Assembly: GCA_026874595.1 (NCBI GenBank)
Contig: CM049316.1
Coordinates: 56,055,676 to 56,119,675 of the forward strand
DNA length: 64,000 nucleotides
Source: Sipunculus nudus
Taxonomy: Eukaryota; Annelida; Sipuncula; Golfingiida; Sipunculidae
Direction: 5' to 3'
Shown: piece by piece, positions 19,001 through 27,612 of the stretch
Layout of the letters: every line of letters starts with the position of its first letter
How positions within the stretch are numbered: position 1 is the first letter of the stretch
Translations under genes and position numbers: made by a program
The notes under the pieces: model-generated
The model's database searches: none
Told to the model about the DNA's origin: nothing
What the model saw: the letters and a program-made list of their open reading frames with translations, nothing else

Positions 19001-19744
19001 TCTCGCTGTGCCCAATTAATTTTGTGCCACTGGGGAACAAACCACCCTCGGCTCCTGCATGCAACTCCCGCCGACTTGTCTCTTTGTACGGGTGACTCCC
19101 TTTTGAAAGCGTTAAACATTGTCGTGAAGCCCTGCATGCTGGAAGCACTTCTGACAGGTCCTCAATTGCCAGCCGCTTCAACCTTACCGACCGACAAACG
19201 TCCGAGGCCCTTGTTTCAGATCGCGGATGAGTTTCTGCGGTTAGGTTTCATACATGCAAAACGCAGCAGGCATTGGGCAGGTACCAGACAGGAAGCTGAG
19301 GTCAGAGCTCACGGTATCTGTGTCGAATTTCAGATATCTCCCCCGGTGCATGCCGCAAGTAAGCGTAATGACAACAACACGTCCTGGCCAGCGTGTGTGT
19401 ACTACGACCATACGACACGCTCTGATTGCAGATTGCGTCTCCGCTGCTCGCTACACCCGACCGCGTCCGTGGATGGCCTTGAGACGTATTTGCGCCAAAA
19501 AGGTTTCAATCTAGACGAAGGTGAACCGGTTGACACGTGCTCAGAAGAGGGTGACATGTCAGGGGACGATTACGTGTCACAGGACTCGCAAGACGCTGAG
19601 GACCTAAAACGGTACTGTCGCCGTCGCCCTACCAAAGGTGAGCAATTATTAGATGCTCCCTTGAGGTTTAGCCTTGTCTACTATTGTTTCCATAACCGGT
19701 GCAGTGGCGGATGGCGTGCGATTACAAGGTTTAGTGTAAATTAA
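16055..19744 (+). CDS. UL52: DNA primase subunit of helicase-primase (UL52-like)
   Basis: Primase of the herpesvirus helicase-primase complex, 1229 residues from the ATG at 16055 (the frame also runs upstream to a GTG at 15965). The archaeo-eukaryotic primase metal site appears as FDVDMTY, Asp671-Val-Asp673, in a hydrophobic strand. Downstream, SLRVVVQLPPNVCF (near residue 810) matches the conserved LRVV.PLP segment of UL52 proteins, and IDMAVFRGQCRMPHSGK (near 860-880) matches the block that ends in LRLP..xK. The C-terminal region holds Cys/His residues (SDCRLRLRCSLHP) where UL52 proteins carry a zinc finger. The length fits (UL52 is about 1060). It makes RNA primers with the helicase encoded at 50930-54109. 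The last 60 residues are acidic, then basic. Confidence 0.78.
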   Translation: MAQLKHPCQQLFPRWHPDCELTVWVKPAHYAKLTDLLISTVYPDVYDGISEGEGQGPEHVWTRSCVSPPQWRALLLFDHLAAENTYLSSNGDMGKGGTRGESRACNSLSPARPVNVVFAILTNKHEIPRGQTATAACTVTLLPVLVLRNVPRTFIVGNSLYPSDEIRRWVCKASSVHFVLKHVSRFYLPPALSGAASQCPTDTHVYETLCKRLYIDRVWDVQHRASIDTDSSFASLITHRDITHVSVVALLQLHVFSMRPLQKADGAGSMSVNVKLWAMWSDWLEGQGVKAHNPFDMHPCLTERSLEDGSLHGLSSSNAYGYEGLVHFVEFVRWWYGFNTHVEMCQHQTISAVIANISWMRIHVATVVRKIMEAFGQSPIYTRPPVHPMCPAIWTLAVSDNCRQCKRQAEYEIRLQLDKVMPLLERCKLGRYMRDVLCAVFSDTPLDVAQAKLKRYDPAVVHWGLDSVGGHDSSVTRTTALSIKNQHALKQLAVSNWNAVYRNVTDVPSPHFSRLADCVTFVSQHALQQGSDGGRFRNYARFLPALSRPVKTSGGFVPVCTDRRLWRASKDYAGITARVKAALAEVERRRVSGMPSDTGAEARVQYAMSVARAYPGLHVCDVLSYLYHMDMKQALCVVGRSDYDTVRLNELGGSLHVKVDPVLSLFSVMFDVDMTYRTQYDAPTLSEVYAIARALYTSVMGLVGSVRVALGPEKTDTESAAASVLTKGAHGKSELESYMATHPDILGSRLFVYMSNSLPPCCAVYDENPSQVPSRANMRPLDDNRRVSADEDNLLRTLTELQRTRSLRVVVQLPPNVCFESAEAFLSYQDMLFGFLRADESLRPLVHRLGKEANLERFIDMAVFRGQCRMPHSGKADGSQPFDPLTVVPTLCHGSDPDVMRETCLRNHLDPTVGLMHKDPFPAMHSNEHLKRGLVIKQRGRSGLSVSSFLRNCPTNGPDAPVHAVDQMAMRVVESTREQDKFSRCAQLILCHWGTNHPRLLHATPADLSLCTGDSLLKALNIVVKPCMLEALLTGPQLPAASTLPTDKRPRPLFQIADEFLRLGFIHAKRSRHWAGTRQEAEVRAHGICVEFQISPPVHAASKRNDNNTSWPACVYYDHTTRSDCRLRLRCSLHPTASVDGLETYLRQKGFNLDEGEPVDTCSEEGDMSGDDYVSQDSQDAEDLKRYCRRRPTKGEQLLDAPLRFSLVYYCFHNRCSGGWRAITRFSVN

Positions 19745-19835
19745 CGGTGATAAACAGATTAGGGGGGGTGGGGTGAAGAAAGGGGTTATCCAGATGCATA
19801 TGCGGGCACGGTTTGTATTACATACATGAGTTATT

Positions 19836-19841
19836 ATTAAA
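19836..19841 (+). terminator. Poly(A) signal ATTAAA
   Basis: ATTAAA about 92 bases after the primase stop codon. Confidence 0.5.
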
Positions 19842-19984
19842 GTTTCATAATCGATCTATTTCGGAAGTGTTCTTGTGATGAGTGGGCAGATGTCTATATA
19901 TGGTACGTTTGTTGTTATGTGTTTCGTTGTATACATAATACCAGGATACTCGCGCTGCATGTTTCGGGGACAAGCGTGACATCC

Positions 19985-21955
19985 ATGGCGTGTCATGAAA
20001 CGAACAGCACGACACAAAAACGTGAGAGCTGTTTTCAAGAAGGACTAAAAGACGGATTGCATGCGTCCCCAGCCGAGATACTAACCAGCCACCGGTGGAA
20101 AAGATATCGTGAGCGATACGGCGATTTTGATGGGCCCTTACTCGCTTCACAGTACGTAGGTGCCATAAGAGGAAGCCAGGTGTGCGCTGTTTGTGCGTTT
20201 AATGCACGTGCTGCACGTGATGAACAGTTTTGTGAGTGGGTGGAAGGTTTTGCTAACGCCATGCAGTTTAAACCTTTCTTTTCTAGCCTGACCACGTCCC
20301 TCGTCATTCTTTACTGGCGCCGCGTACACGCAGCTCTGACACGACTCGAAGCACGGCCCGCCGCTGATCCCGATGATATTTCGAACGCGTTAGACGAAGA
20401 AGTGTTGAATTCAATCACACCCGAAGTATTTCATGTGCACTTCATCCACAACCGCTGCCAGTTCTCGTCGTTCAATACAGGACACGACAATGCTGGACGT
20501 GTGGATGGCAACAGGCCGCTCTTACGTATTGAAAAGGGGGATATGTGGAGGACGTGGCACGTGCACAATAACAGCCACATTGTAGCTCAGATTTTGCAGT
20601 TACACAATGGGTTGGCCCTGTGGCAACGTTCTGCCAGCCAAGGCTTCCATAACACTCCGGCGAACGACAGGGTAGACACTAGCGCAGACAGTGCGCGTGT
20701 TATCGGGCCGTGGGTTGTGACGTCCGGTTTAGAGTTACCTAGACTACCCACGACCGACGACATCCACCAAGGCGACACGAACGCGAGTGGCAACAGACAA
20801 CAAACGGACACAGCGGGTTTGCACCCGGAAGAGTACGAAGAGGCTCTGTGTGTTAAAGCCGATGCATCGTCGAGGTTCAAAGACATTACCTGCATGATGG
20901 CAGACGCGTGCTTTGGCGTGTGTGGGTCAGACATGTCAGAATATGTTCGTTCGTTTCAACGCAGGTGGGACTTCATGTGTGACCTTACACGTGATACAGA
21001 TACGGTTCAGTGCAAAGACAACATAACAACCGGACATGTTGCACAACGCGCTGCGCGTTCGGGACGTGCCCCTGATTTCTCTCGGTTTCGGCCTTACCCG
21101 ACAGGAAGGGAACGAAACAACACAGGTAGAGAGACAGCAGCGACGAGAACCGTGTCCCCCACGCTTGTACTGCGGGGTTACAGTTCCCACTGCGGTCGTT
21201 CTTGGCACCAACCTGACGCATTACTTCAACACGAAAATAATGCGTTGACGCCTTCTGCTGCTGAGGAAGCGGGGGCCTGTGTTGCGGCAGAACCCTCAGA
21301 GGCCGGCATTGCGTACCGCCGGATGGCGGAAACACTGGAAGAGGTTCGGTCCGTTGTTCTGCGAACGTCGCAGAGAAGCCGACTCAACCTGTTAAGAGGT
21401 AAAAGCAAGTCCTTTTTTCCTGCTGTCACCCCGCCTGAGGGTGTGGAATGGGCAGTCGATTGGGAACTGGCACCGGAAGACACACCGACAGAGTGCTTGC
21501 TGTGCGGCATGTGCGCATTCTACGATTGGTACCGTGTGATAGAACATATGCTTTTGTCGTTAGGCATGGAGAAGGCGTGCGCAATGCAGCCGGTTGCCAA
21601 CGTTAACACATTCGTCTCTGTGTTAAACACGTTGCAAAAGCGCTTGTCAGACATGTCTCAACGCGACGTGGATCCACTCGACGGATTCCTATTGAAGGGT
21701 TTGAACCCCTCGGTTTTTTACCATCACGCGTTTTCGTCTCCGCTGTGCGCATTGAACAGGGCACGGATGGGTGTGATGTACGAAAAGGATTCTTCGCTGC
21801 CTTGCGGTTCGGCAGTTGTCGCAGCATTAATGTACGTCGTGTACGGAAACTTCAACAGTTCTTGTAGGTTTCGCCCCCTGTGGTTGAAACGGTGCATGCA
21901 AGTGTTACAGGGACATAAAGTGTACTGTGACCCCGGCGTGTGCTTGTCCGGTTGA
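19985..21955 (+). CDS. Cys-rich protein, possible UL32-like packaging factor (656 aa)
   Basis: Start at the ATG 19985 (MACHETNSTTQ); upstream in-frame starts are non-ATG. The features are two CxxC-type clusters, VCAVCAFNARAARDEQFCEW near residue 67 and ECLLCGMCAFYDWY near 505-518, and a C-terminal pair (YCDPGVCL) a few residues before the end. The herpesvirus UL32/BFLF1 family is a Cys-rich protein of about 600 residues with conserved CxxC motifs needed for correct disulfide state and DNA packaging. Length, paired CxxC clusters and lack of membrane segments fit, but I cannot align the body with confidence. Between the clusters lies a divergent, probably flexible region (residues 230-430). An unrelated zinc-binding tegument protein remains possible. 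Confidence 0.4.
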   Translation: MACHETNSTTQKRESCFQEGLKDGLHASPAEILTSHRWKRYRERYGDFDGPLLASQYVGAIRGSQVCAVCAFNARAARDEQFCEWVEGFANAMQFKPFFSSLTTSLVILYWRRVHAALTRLEARPAADPDDISNALDEEVLNSITPEVFHVHFIHNRCQFSSFNTGHDNAGRVDGNRPLLRIEKGDMWRTWHVHNNSHIVAQILQLHNGLALWQRSASQGFHNTPANDRVDTSADSARVIGPWVVTSGLELPRLPTTDDIHQGDTNASGNRQQTDTAGLHPEEYEEALCVKADASSRFKDITCMMADACFGVCGSDMSEYVRSFQRRWDFMCDLTRDTDTVQCKDNITTGHVAQRAARSGRAPDFSRFRPYPTGRERNNTGRETAATRTVSPTLVLRGYSSHCGRSWHQPDALLQHENNALTPSAAEEAGACVAAEPSEAGIAYRRMAETLEEVRSVVLRTSQRSRLNLLRGKSKSFFPAVTPPEGVEWAVDWELAPEDTPTECLLCGMCAFYDWYRVIEHMLLSLGMEKACAMQPVANVNTFVSVLNTLQKRLSDMSQRDVDPLDGFLLKGLNPSVFYHHAFSSPLCALNRARMGVMYEKDSSLPCGSAVVAALMYVVYGNFNSSCRFRPLWLKRCMQVLQGHKVYCDPGVCLSG

Positions 21956-22021
21956 TTATTAGGACGTGCAACGAGATGAAATACCATCTGTGTATTCGCG
22001 GGAGTATAGCACACATTGGTC

Positions 22022-23236
22022 ATGCGAATGAAATCAATGGGACGTCAAACGTCGAGTGCAACCAGGCGCACCGTAGCGGGTCCCAAGGGGAAACGTCTCA
22101 GGTCGAAACGGAAAACACGCATATACAACAGTGCCCTCAAACTGAAAGCGGCATATCGGTTGAACACGATACTGTTTGACCCGAGCAAAAGTTCAAAAAG
22201 GTTCAGAGAAATGTCACTGTCCGCATATGGGAAAGACGTGGCGCAAGGGCAACTGCCACACATTCAACATGAACGGTCAAACGATCTAAAGTCTGACATC
22301 CTGCCGTTCGGACGCCCCGGAGTTTTTTACACAAACACGAAAGATATGCCAGTGCCGATGTTCACAAATGACGTCTTGGACATCGGTGGTATGCGCTCTC
22401 GCGTACAGGACGCTACCTGTTGCCTGGACCTTAATATTTTTGCCGACCCTGTACACAGCGGAGCAGTGGTTCCCTTCAGGGAGTGTTCCACCTGTCTTGC
22501 CATGAAGCGCAAGTATCTCAGTGAGCATCCTGTATTCCCTGATCAAGTGACGCCTTTCAAACAGGATCGGTCGGAGGAAGGTTCGTCCTGCATCGAGGAA
22601 GTCAATGTGCACGCGTTGCTCCATGACGTTAACACCTTTGTACAGGCACCGCGGGCGATCTTGCTAGACGAACAACAAGGGAAAGATGGGTCGGGGCACG
22701 CATCGCAAGAAGCGTTCGTGCTCCTGCAGGGACTGCACCGTGCGTTCTCTAGGAATCCCGGCTGTGCCAGCCTCCTGGACGCGAAAAGTTTGGTGTGCAT
22801 GGCGGTAGAATTTACAGTCGGCGCAGGGAAGAGAGCCGTTCACATGTTGAGAACAATATTCGCTTGTATGGCTAAACATAACGTGCACCCGGACTCGTGC
22901 CGTCTGGACATCATGATCGATGACCCACACAATTGCGGCCTGCCAGGAGGATACCTCTCGCTAAAGTCGTGCACCTTCAGCTGCACAGGCTTCTTGCATA
23001 TATGCCGCAATGCGCTCCGAACCCTATCAGCTCACGTCGACTACTACCGTGAAAGTTTTAGGATCTCATGGCAGGTGTACCCAGACGGCACACGGGGGTT
23101 CACGGTTGAGCTTCCCGTTTGTGCATCGTCTGTCGACACGCGCACATTGACGTGTGATGATCGTATGTATCTAAAAACTTACGCATCTGAGGACTGGTAC
23201 GGATTGTTGGAAGAGTGGGTCGCAACGGGATTGTGA
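22022..23236 (+). CDS. Possible nuclear egress lamina protein (UL31/NEC1-like, 404 aa)
   Basis: ATG at 22022. Residues 1-45 are very basic (GPKGKRLRSKRKTR), like the N-terminal nuclear signal of UL31 proteins. Cys134, Cys155 and Cys158 give C-x20-C-x2-C (CLDLNIFADPVHSG...ECSTC), and His274 lies about 115 residues later; UL31 proteins bind zinc with C-x15-C-x2-C and a His about 100 residues downstream. The C-terminal half ends with a beta-rich stretch (FRISWQVYPDGTRGFTVELP). UL31 and UL34 form the coat that buds capsids through the inner nuclear membrane. Length is somewhat above the usual 270-320. The assignment rests on zinc-site spacing and basic N-terminus; no UL34 partner is recognised in this window. 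Confidence 0.48.
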   Translation: MRMKSMGRQTSSATRRTVAGPKGKRLRSKRKTRIYNSALKLKAAYRLNTILFDPSKSSKRFREMSLSAYGKDVAQGQLPHIQHERSNDLKSDILPFGRPGVFYTNTKDMPVPMFTNDVLDIGGMRSRVQDATCCLDLNIFADPVHSGAVVPFRECSTCLAMKRKYLSEHPVFPDQVTPFKQDRSEEGSSCIEEVNVHALLHDVNTFVQAPRAILLDEQQGKDGSGHASQEAFVLLQGLHRAFSRNPGCASLLDAKSLVCMAVEFTVGAGKRAVHMLRTIFACMAKHNVHPDSCRLDIMIDDPHNCGLPGGYLSLKSCTFSCTGFLHICRNALRTLSAHVDYYRESFRISWQVYPDGTRGFTVELPVCASSVDTRTLTCDDRMYLKTYASEDWYGLLEEWVATGL

Positions 23237-23304
23237 CGACCCCGTTCGTTCGATATACATTTATACCAGGTTATGCATATGGTTTGATACACTTATTATT
23301 AGGT

Positions 23305-23310
23305 AATAAA
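23305..23310 (+). terminator. Poly(A) signal AATAAA
   Basis: AATAAA 68 bases after the stop of the 404-aa gene. Confidence 0.65.
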
Positions 23311-23472
23311 CTGTATCGTCTTTATATGATTATGTCTGTTTTTTTTTATCGCATTGACAGTTACACGTAATGACTAGCATTCTCTTCACTGTCCGCTTTT
23401 GTCGATCAATCATTCACACGCACATCATCACACAATAAACAACAGTACATGTCATCGAAGGAAAAACAATGT

Positions 23473-23478
23473 TTTATT
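23473..23478 (-). terminator. Poly(A) signal AATAAA (minus strand)
   Basis: TTTATT on the plus strand, about 60 bases beyond the stop of the 153-aa gene. Confidence 0.6.
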
Positions 23479-23536
23479 CGAAGAGTATAAACACCATAGA
23501 CCATGCACCCACATATTTTGCAGTCTCTTAACCCTG

Positions 23537-23998
23537 TTAAGGCTCCAGATCAAGTTGTTGGAGTGATTCTGCCATCATCTGCGCACGCTTTTCCTCTCTC
23601 TTCTTGTTCTGTTCCTTTTCGTTCCTTTTCCGTCTTGGGTTGACAGGAACGTCCTTCGGGCGACATCTGTCTTGTGTATTTTGTGTCGTTCTGCCTATCT
23701 GTTCAAGCAGCCTAGTGCTCCTTGCCTCCATCTTCATATTGCGTTCAATCGTATCTTGCGACGATCTGGAAGTTGGAAACACGTCTAAAGAAGCCGCGCC
23801 GGGATCCTGCATATTCGCGATCAAAACCTGTTGCATTCGTTTCATATCTTTCGATAAAGCCGTACATTCCCCGACTATCTGCCAAAGCCTACCGATTATC
23901 AGCGCCAACCAATCGATAGGTATCAACACTTTGGTCTCGCTACTAGCGACGGGTACAGAACTGTCTCGCGTGGCTTGGTTACTTTCCGAGCCGCTCAT
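23537..23998 (-). CDS. Small basic protein, unknown (153 aa)
   Basis: Not recognised. ATG at 23998 (MSGSESNQAT). A short hydrophobic/amphipathic segment (VLIPIDWLALIIGRLWQIV, residues 24-42) is followed by a helical part with regular Met/Leu spacing and a Lys/Arg/Glu-rich C-terminus (NPRRKRNEKEQNKKREEKR, 119-137). The hydrophobic stretch could be a membrane anchor or an amphipathic helix; the basic tail could bind DNA or act as a nuclear signal. It has its own poly(A) signal and stands alone on the minus strand between plus-strand genes. Small herpesvirus capsid and tegument genes have such dimensions, but nothing specific supports either. Confidence 0.55.
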   Translation of the reverse strand: MSGSESNQATRDSSVPVASSETKVLIPIDWLALIIGRLWQIVGECTALSKDMKRMQQVLIANMQDPGAASLDVFPTSRSSQDTIERNMKMEARSTRLLEQIGRTTQNTQDRCRPKDVPVNPRRKRNEKEQNKKREEKRAQMMAESLQQLDLEP

Positions 23999-24211
23999 GG
24001 TGCCGTGATGTGTAGAATGTGCGCTCGTGTCTGATTGGAATGCCTATGTGGTTCGGTATTTATTGGTGTTTCCCGGCGGTCACATGTCCTGGCGCTATTT
24101 GTGATGACGGGTGTCACAAATAGTGCAGATAACGTCTGACTGGACGAACTACTCAACAGTAACAAAAACAACGGTTCGGTTTTATAGTGTCACTAACAGG
24201 AAACAGCTGCG

Positions 24212-26371
24212 ATGTCCTCTGCCGGGGACAGGCTGGACCTCACATGTGAAAACAAGTGTATAGACAAACATGATCTATACGGATACCTGTCACCCGTGCG
24301 CACCATGCCCGGTGGCAGCCAGGGGTATGGCCCGGGTATACATAAAAACTGTTTCGTTGTGGGACTTCCTTTGCTCACAGGAGATACATCCCCTGCTATG
24401 ATGTTGTCGGCCTGCGACGGCGTTAGCCCCGTGGAGTACACACGCCTTTCCCGGTGGAACGTCCACGGAAGGGACGGGGAACTGAACATTTCTGGTAACT
24501 ACATCACATGCTCTACAGGTGTCGGGATGGAGTCTGGTCGGGTTACGTCGAACGAGCACCAGGTAAAAACCATGAGAAACAGCGGCCCTTTCACCCTCTC
24601 TGTGAACGATCTGGTCTGTCTGGTGCCGATATACCCTTTGCTGACACCGAACGACAGGCACTCACACAAGGACGAGATACCCCCGAATGACCCCGCCAAC
24701 CCATACGGACCCCCTGTTAGCATTGCCAAGGCGACCGCGCATGGCCTGACGTTTCCGGCCACCGTACCTATCTTTAAGATGCCTGAGGTGTGCACCGGTG
24801 TGCTGACGGGTTTAGTGTGTAAAGTCATGCGGAACGTGGACAAGATGAAGTACGCAAAAGCAGCCAGCTCAAACACGCGCTTGACCATGGAAGAGGAGTT
24901 GGGGGAACACCCATTCAGTCGGACGCTGGAGCCGACCTTGCTCCTGCATCTGTCAAGACTGTTGAAGCATTACGGTTGGCTGCAGTTCTATGCCTTCTGT
25001 GACGCAGCTGTACGAGATCTCAATCTACCTGATCATGCTGCTTTGTCAGCACCTGGCATGCCACAAAGGGGTTTGATGAAAGAATCCACAGCTCTGAAGG
25101 ATACACTGAAGACGCTTTCTGCCAATTCAAATCTGAAAGAGAGTGAAAAGGAAACCAACACTCTTGCTTTGCGGGCAGGTTTGAAAGCCGTTTGGACATC
25201 AATATGCAGCTTGGCACATGCCTATAACCCCCCAGTATATGGTAGGGTTGTACAGAGCAGGGCGTCCTCTATGACAGGTCACGCCATTACCCCACATAGT
25301 TTTTTTGACTGCTTCGTGACTGGTACAAATGAACTACCTAGCGTTATACCACAAACAACGCTTCAAAACCAGCTCGAACCATATGGCGCCGGGACGCACG
25401 GGGCTTTGCCGGCTGGTTTTTTCTATAAGTTTGATACCACGTCACAAGGTACCACTTTCCGACCCCTTATTTTAGACGAAACAAACCCTAGTGATTTCTC
25501 GACGTATGCCACTGCTTGGCAGCAGTGCAGGGAAACGCGAATGAAAGCGAAAGCTAACGTGCGCCAACGTGACGTGTGCATAGTGGAGCTAGTCAACAAC
25601 GGCCCGGATGACATCAACACCCACATGGGTGCCTACCTGTGCGTGCAACCTCCTGTAATAATGCCGGAGTCGGGGTTTGGGGAAGATCTGCCTTACGACG
25701 ATGACCCGAAACCGGGGGTGCTACGGCGGTGGGATCGGCTCGAGGCGGAGCATGTCGATGCCATCTGTGCTTACGGGCATTATCAGATATCACATCACTT
25801 CGACAAGCTGTTCCACCCCCCTTCCAAAGACGAACAGTCGTTCTCCCGCAGGCAACCGTCTCTGGCCAACAGCGTGCGCCTTGTCTGTATTTTGGCGAAC
25901 CAACTGCGTATGTGCAACAACGTCTGTGGTTCGGCGCTCAGAAGCCTTGCCGAAGAGTGCTGCCTGGAAGACGGGAACCTGGAATCAAATGTGGCAATCT
26001 GTGACCCGGGTTTTGATGCTCCTAACCTTATTGACGCCCCAGCTAACCAACCGGCAGGCTACGATGAGGTTCAAACGGCAGATCCTGTTATACTGCAAAA
26101 AACACAGCTTTACGCATTCAAAGATGTCATGAACCCAGGAGCTGACATGGATGTTTACGAAGACAGGGATTTGTCTTCCCGCATAACATGTGCACAGGCT
26201 ATGTTACACGAGATCATAAGAACAGCTTCCGCCTTGTACGATGAAATATTCAGCGTAACCCCCGTTGCCGTTGCACTGAGGGCCACCGGTGTGAACCCAA
26301 GCAGCAACAGGACAGAAGACGGAGCTTTGATCATCCCTCCCGGTGCCACGTTTGAGGCGCGTGTTATCTAA
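24212..26371 (+). CDS. Unknown 719-aa protein, capsid/portal candidate
   Basis: Not recognised. ATG at 24212; TTTATAG at 24181 is a possible TATA element. Soluble, with no signal peptide or membrane segment; mixed alpha/beta composition, many Pro, Asn and Thr, and a Cys-containing segment near 565-600 (CNNVCGSALRSLAEECC). The N-terminal 170 residues look beta-rich. Even composition without low-complexity stretches is typical of structural capsid proteins. Portal protein, triplex subunits and the portal-vertex protein UL25 are core herpesvirus genes not otherwise recognised in this window, so this gene is a candidate for one of them by elimination. I cannot say which. Confidence 0.6.
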   Translation: MSSAGDRLDLTCENKCIDKHDLYGYLSPVRTMPGGSQGYGPGIHKNCFVVGLPLLTGDTSPAMMLSACDGVSPVEYTRLSRWNVHGRDGELNISGNYITCSTGVGMESGRVTSNEHQVKTMRNSGPFTLSVNDLVCLVPIYPLLTPNDRHSHKDEIPPNDPANPYGPPVSIAKATAHGLTFPATVPIFKMPEVCTGVLTGLVCKVMRNVDKMKYAKAASSNTRLTMEEELGEHPFSRTLEPTLLLHLSRLLKHYGWLQFYAFCDAAVRDLNLPDHAALSAPGMPQRGLMKESTALKDTLKTLSANSNLKESEKETNTLALRAGLKAVWTSICSLAHAYNPPVYGRVVQSRASSMTGHAITPHSFFDCFVTGTNELPSVIPQTTLQNQLEPYGAGTHGALPAGFFYKFDTTSQGTTFRPLILDETNPSDFSTYATAWQQCRETRMKAKANVRQRDVCIVELVNNGPDDINTHMGAYLCVQPPVIMPESGFGEDLPYDDDPKPGVLRRWDRLEAEHVDAICAYGHYQISHHFDKLFHPPSKDEQSFSRRQPSLANSVRLVCILANQLRMCNNVCGSALRSLAEECCLEDGNLESNVAICDPGFDAPNLIDAPANQPAGYDEVQTADPVILQKTQLYAFKDVMNPGADMDVYEDRDLSSRITCAQAMLHEIIRTASALYDEIFSVTPVAVALRATGVNPSSNRTEDGALIIPPGATFEARVI

Positions 26372-26420
26372 ATGTTTGGCACGTCGCAATGCCGAAACAC
26401 AAAAACACACATGTTACTTG

Positions 26421-26426
26421 AATAAA
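26421..26426 (+). terminator. Poly(A) signal AATAAA
   Basis: AATAAATAAA about 50 bases after the stop of the 719-aa gene. Confidence 0.65.
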
Positions 26427-26619
26427 TAAACACAATACCAACACAATGCATTTGTTTCTCATTTGTAATTTTTATTCCACATGCAACATATATAGTCGTC
26501 GCGTTTTTCATCGTACATGTGATACCCTGTCCTGAGAATGCTACCCGTATTTGTAATGCACGACTTGAGTGACGTCAGCGTAGATTCGGCTTCGTGGTAC
26601 ATCACAACACGCCGGAAGG

Positions 26620-27480
26620 ATGATGAGTTCTACGTTGAACACGACGCATGGGCGTCCTGGTGAGTTTCAGGGCAGGCGACTTCTGCGTAAGGTTATGTCA
26701 CACACAACATCACATAAACTGACAAGGGACCAAACGGCTGTGCTGGAACACCGGTTTCAGCCTGGTGACCGCATCCATGTTATCGGGGAAGACGGCTGTG
26801 GTAAATCCGTAGCCGTGATGGAGAAGGCCTGGGCGGAACCACGTTTCCGTTTCCTGTGGATTGTAAGGTGTTCTGATACATGGCGGCGTCTCAAGGCCGT
26901 CTGTCCGAAGAACGTTACCATATTACCATTAGACCAAGTGCTTGACGGGGCCACGGATAACCACCTACATCACGACCAACGTTTAACCATTAAACGCCTC
27001 ATACTATCGATGGTTAACCCGCCCGCGCCAACAAGGCTGGTATTTGAAACATTTATGGCGTTTCTGCTTGATTATGACACCGTCCACGTGTGTAAAGACC
27101 ACGTTCCCTCAGCTGACTCTGTATATTGGCAGTACTCCGCATTTACGCCTGATGACATTGTCCGCCTGGCAAATGGTATGTGGCAGCACATATACAACTT
27201 CATGTGTTCAAACGGTGATTACAATGGGTTGACCTGCGCAGACGTCCCTTATTCCGTTCTTCTGAAATTATGTGCCACCCATTTTTTTCATGTAGTCGTC
27301 ATGGATGATGTTCATCTGCTTCCCACACGCCACATGTTGCTGTTTCAACGTTTCCCACAAATACAGATCCTCATCGGAAATTACGAGGCGGGAGGAGTCG
27401 TCCAAACGTGGTGGGCCATGCCCCCTTCTGCGACCACCACTTTCAGTATAACAGATGCTTTGCATAGCACGGACAGTTAG
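26620..27480 (+). CDS. SF1-helicase-like P-loop ATPase, single RecA domain (286 aa)
   Basis: ATG at 26620. Residues 33-45 (KLTRDQTAVLEHR) look like a Q-motif, followed by Walker A GEDGCGKS at 56-63 after a hydrophobic strand (RIHVI), then a RFLWIVRCSDTWRRL strand-helix, and Walker B VVVMDDVHLLP with Asp229-Asp230. QILIGNYEAGG near 247-257 sits where helicase motif III (GD..Q) is expected. This is the layout of domain 1A of UvrD/RecD-like superfamily 1 helicases, but the protein stops there: the second RecA domain with motifs IV-VI is absent. It has a poly(A) signal 46 bases after the stop, so it is a complete gene and not cut by a frameshift that I can see. Role unknown; perhaps an ATPase partner in DNA metabolism or a regulator derived from a helicase. 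Confidence 0.62.
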   Translation: MMSSTLNTTHGRPGEFQGRRLLRKVMSHTTSHKLTRDQTAVLEHRFQPGDRIHVIGEDGCGKSVAVMEKAWAEPRFRFLWIVRCSDTWRRLKAVCPKNVTILPLDQVLDGATDNHLHHDQRLTIKRLILSMVNPPAPTRLVFETFMAFLLDYDTVHVCKDHVPSADSVYWQYSAFTPDDIVRLANGMWQHIYNFMCSNGDYNGLTCADVPYSVLLKLCATHFFHVVVMDDVHLLPTRHMLLFQRFPQIQILIGNYEAGGVVQTWWAMPPSATTTFSITDALHSTDS

Positions 27481-27525
27481 GTAAAAAGAGGATGAACCAC
27501 TTAAACATGCGGCAGACTATCAGAT

Positions 27526-27531
27526 AATAAA
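27526..27531 (+). terminator. Poly(A) signal AATAAA
   Basis: AATAAA 46 bases after the stop of the ATPase gene. Confidence 0.6.
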
Positions 27532-27589
27532 TTACTATTTAATATTTCTGATGTTGGTTGTTATCTCATACAGATTAGGTGTTGTTGTT

Positions 27590-27595
27590 TTTATT
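27590..27595 (-). terminator. Poly(A) signal AATAAA (minus strand)
   Basis: TTTATT on the plus strand, about 18 bases beyond the stop of the giant tegument gene. Confidence 0.6.
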
Positions 27596-27612
27596 TTATG
27601 TTAATGATCACC

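Larger units (their letters stand above)
23237..23536. other. Intergenic, tail-to-tail, AT-rich
   Basis: This 300-base region has an AATAAA at 23305 for the plus-strand gene and a TTTATT at 23473 (AATAAA on the minus strand) for the 153-aa gene, plus an eleven-T tract at about 23339. No gene is seen. Confidence 0.6.

Noticed and set aside
23537-23998. Small capsid protein or UL34-type membrane partner of the UL31-like protein
   Set aside because: Size and position are suggestive, but the hydrophobic segment is near the N-terminus, not at the C-terminus as in UL34, and no motif supports a capsid role.
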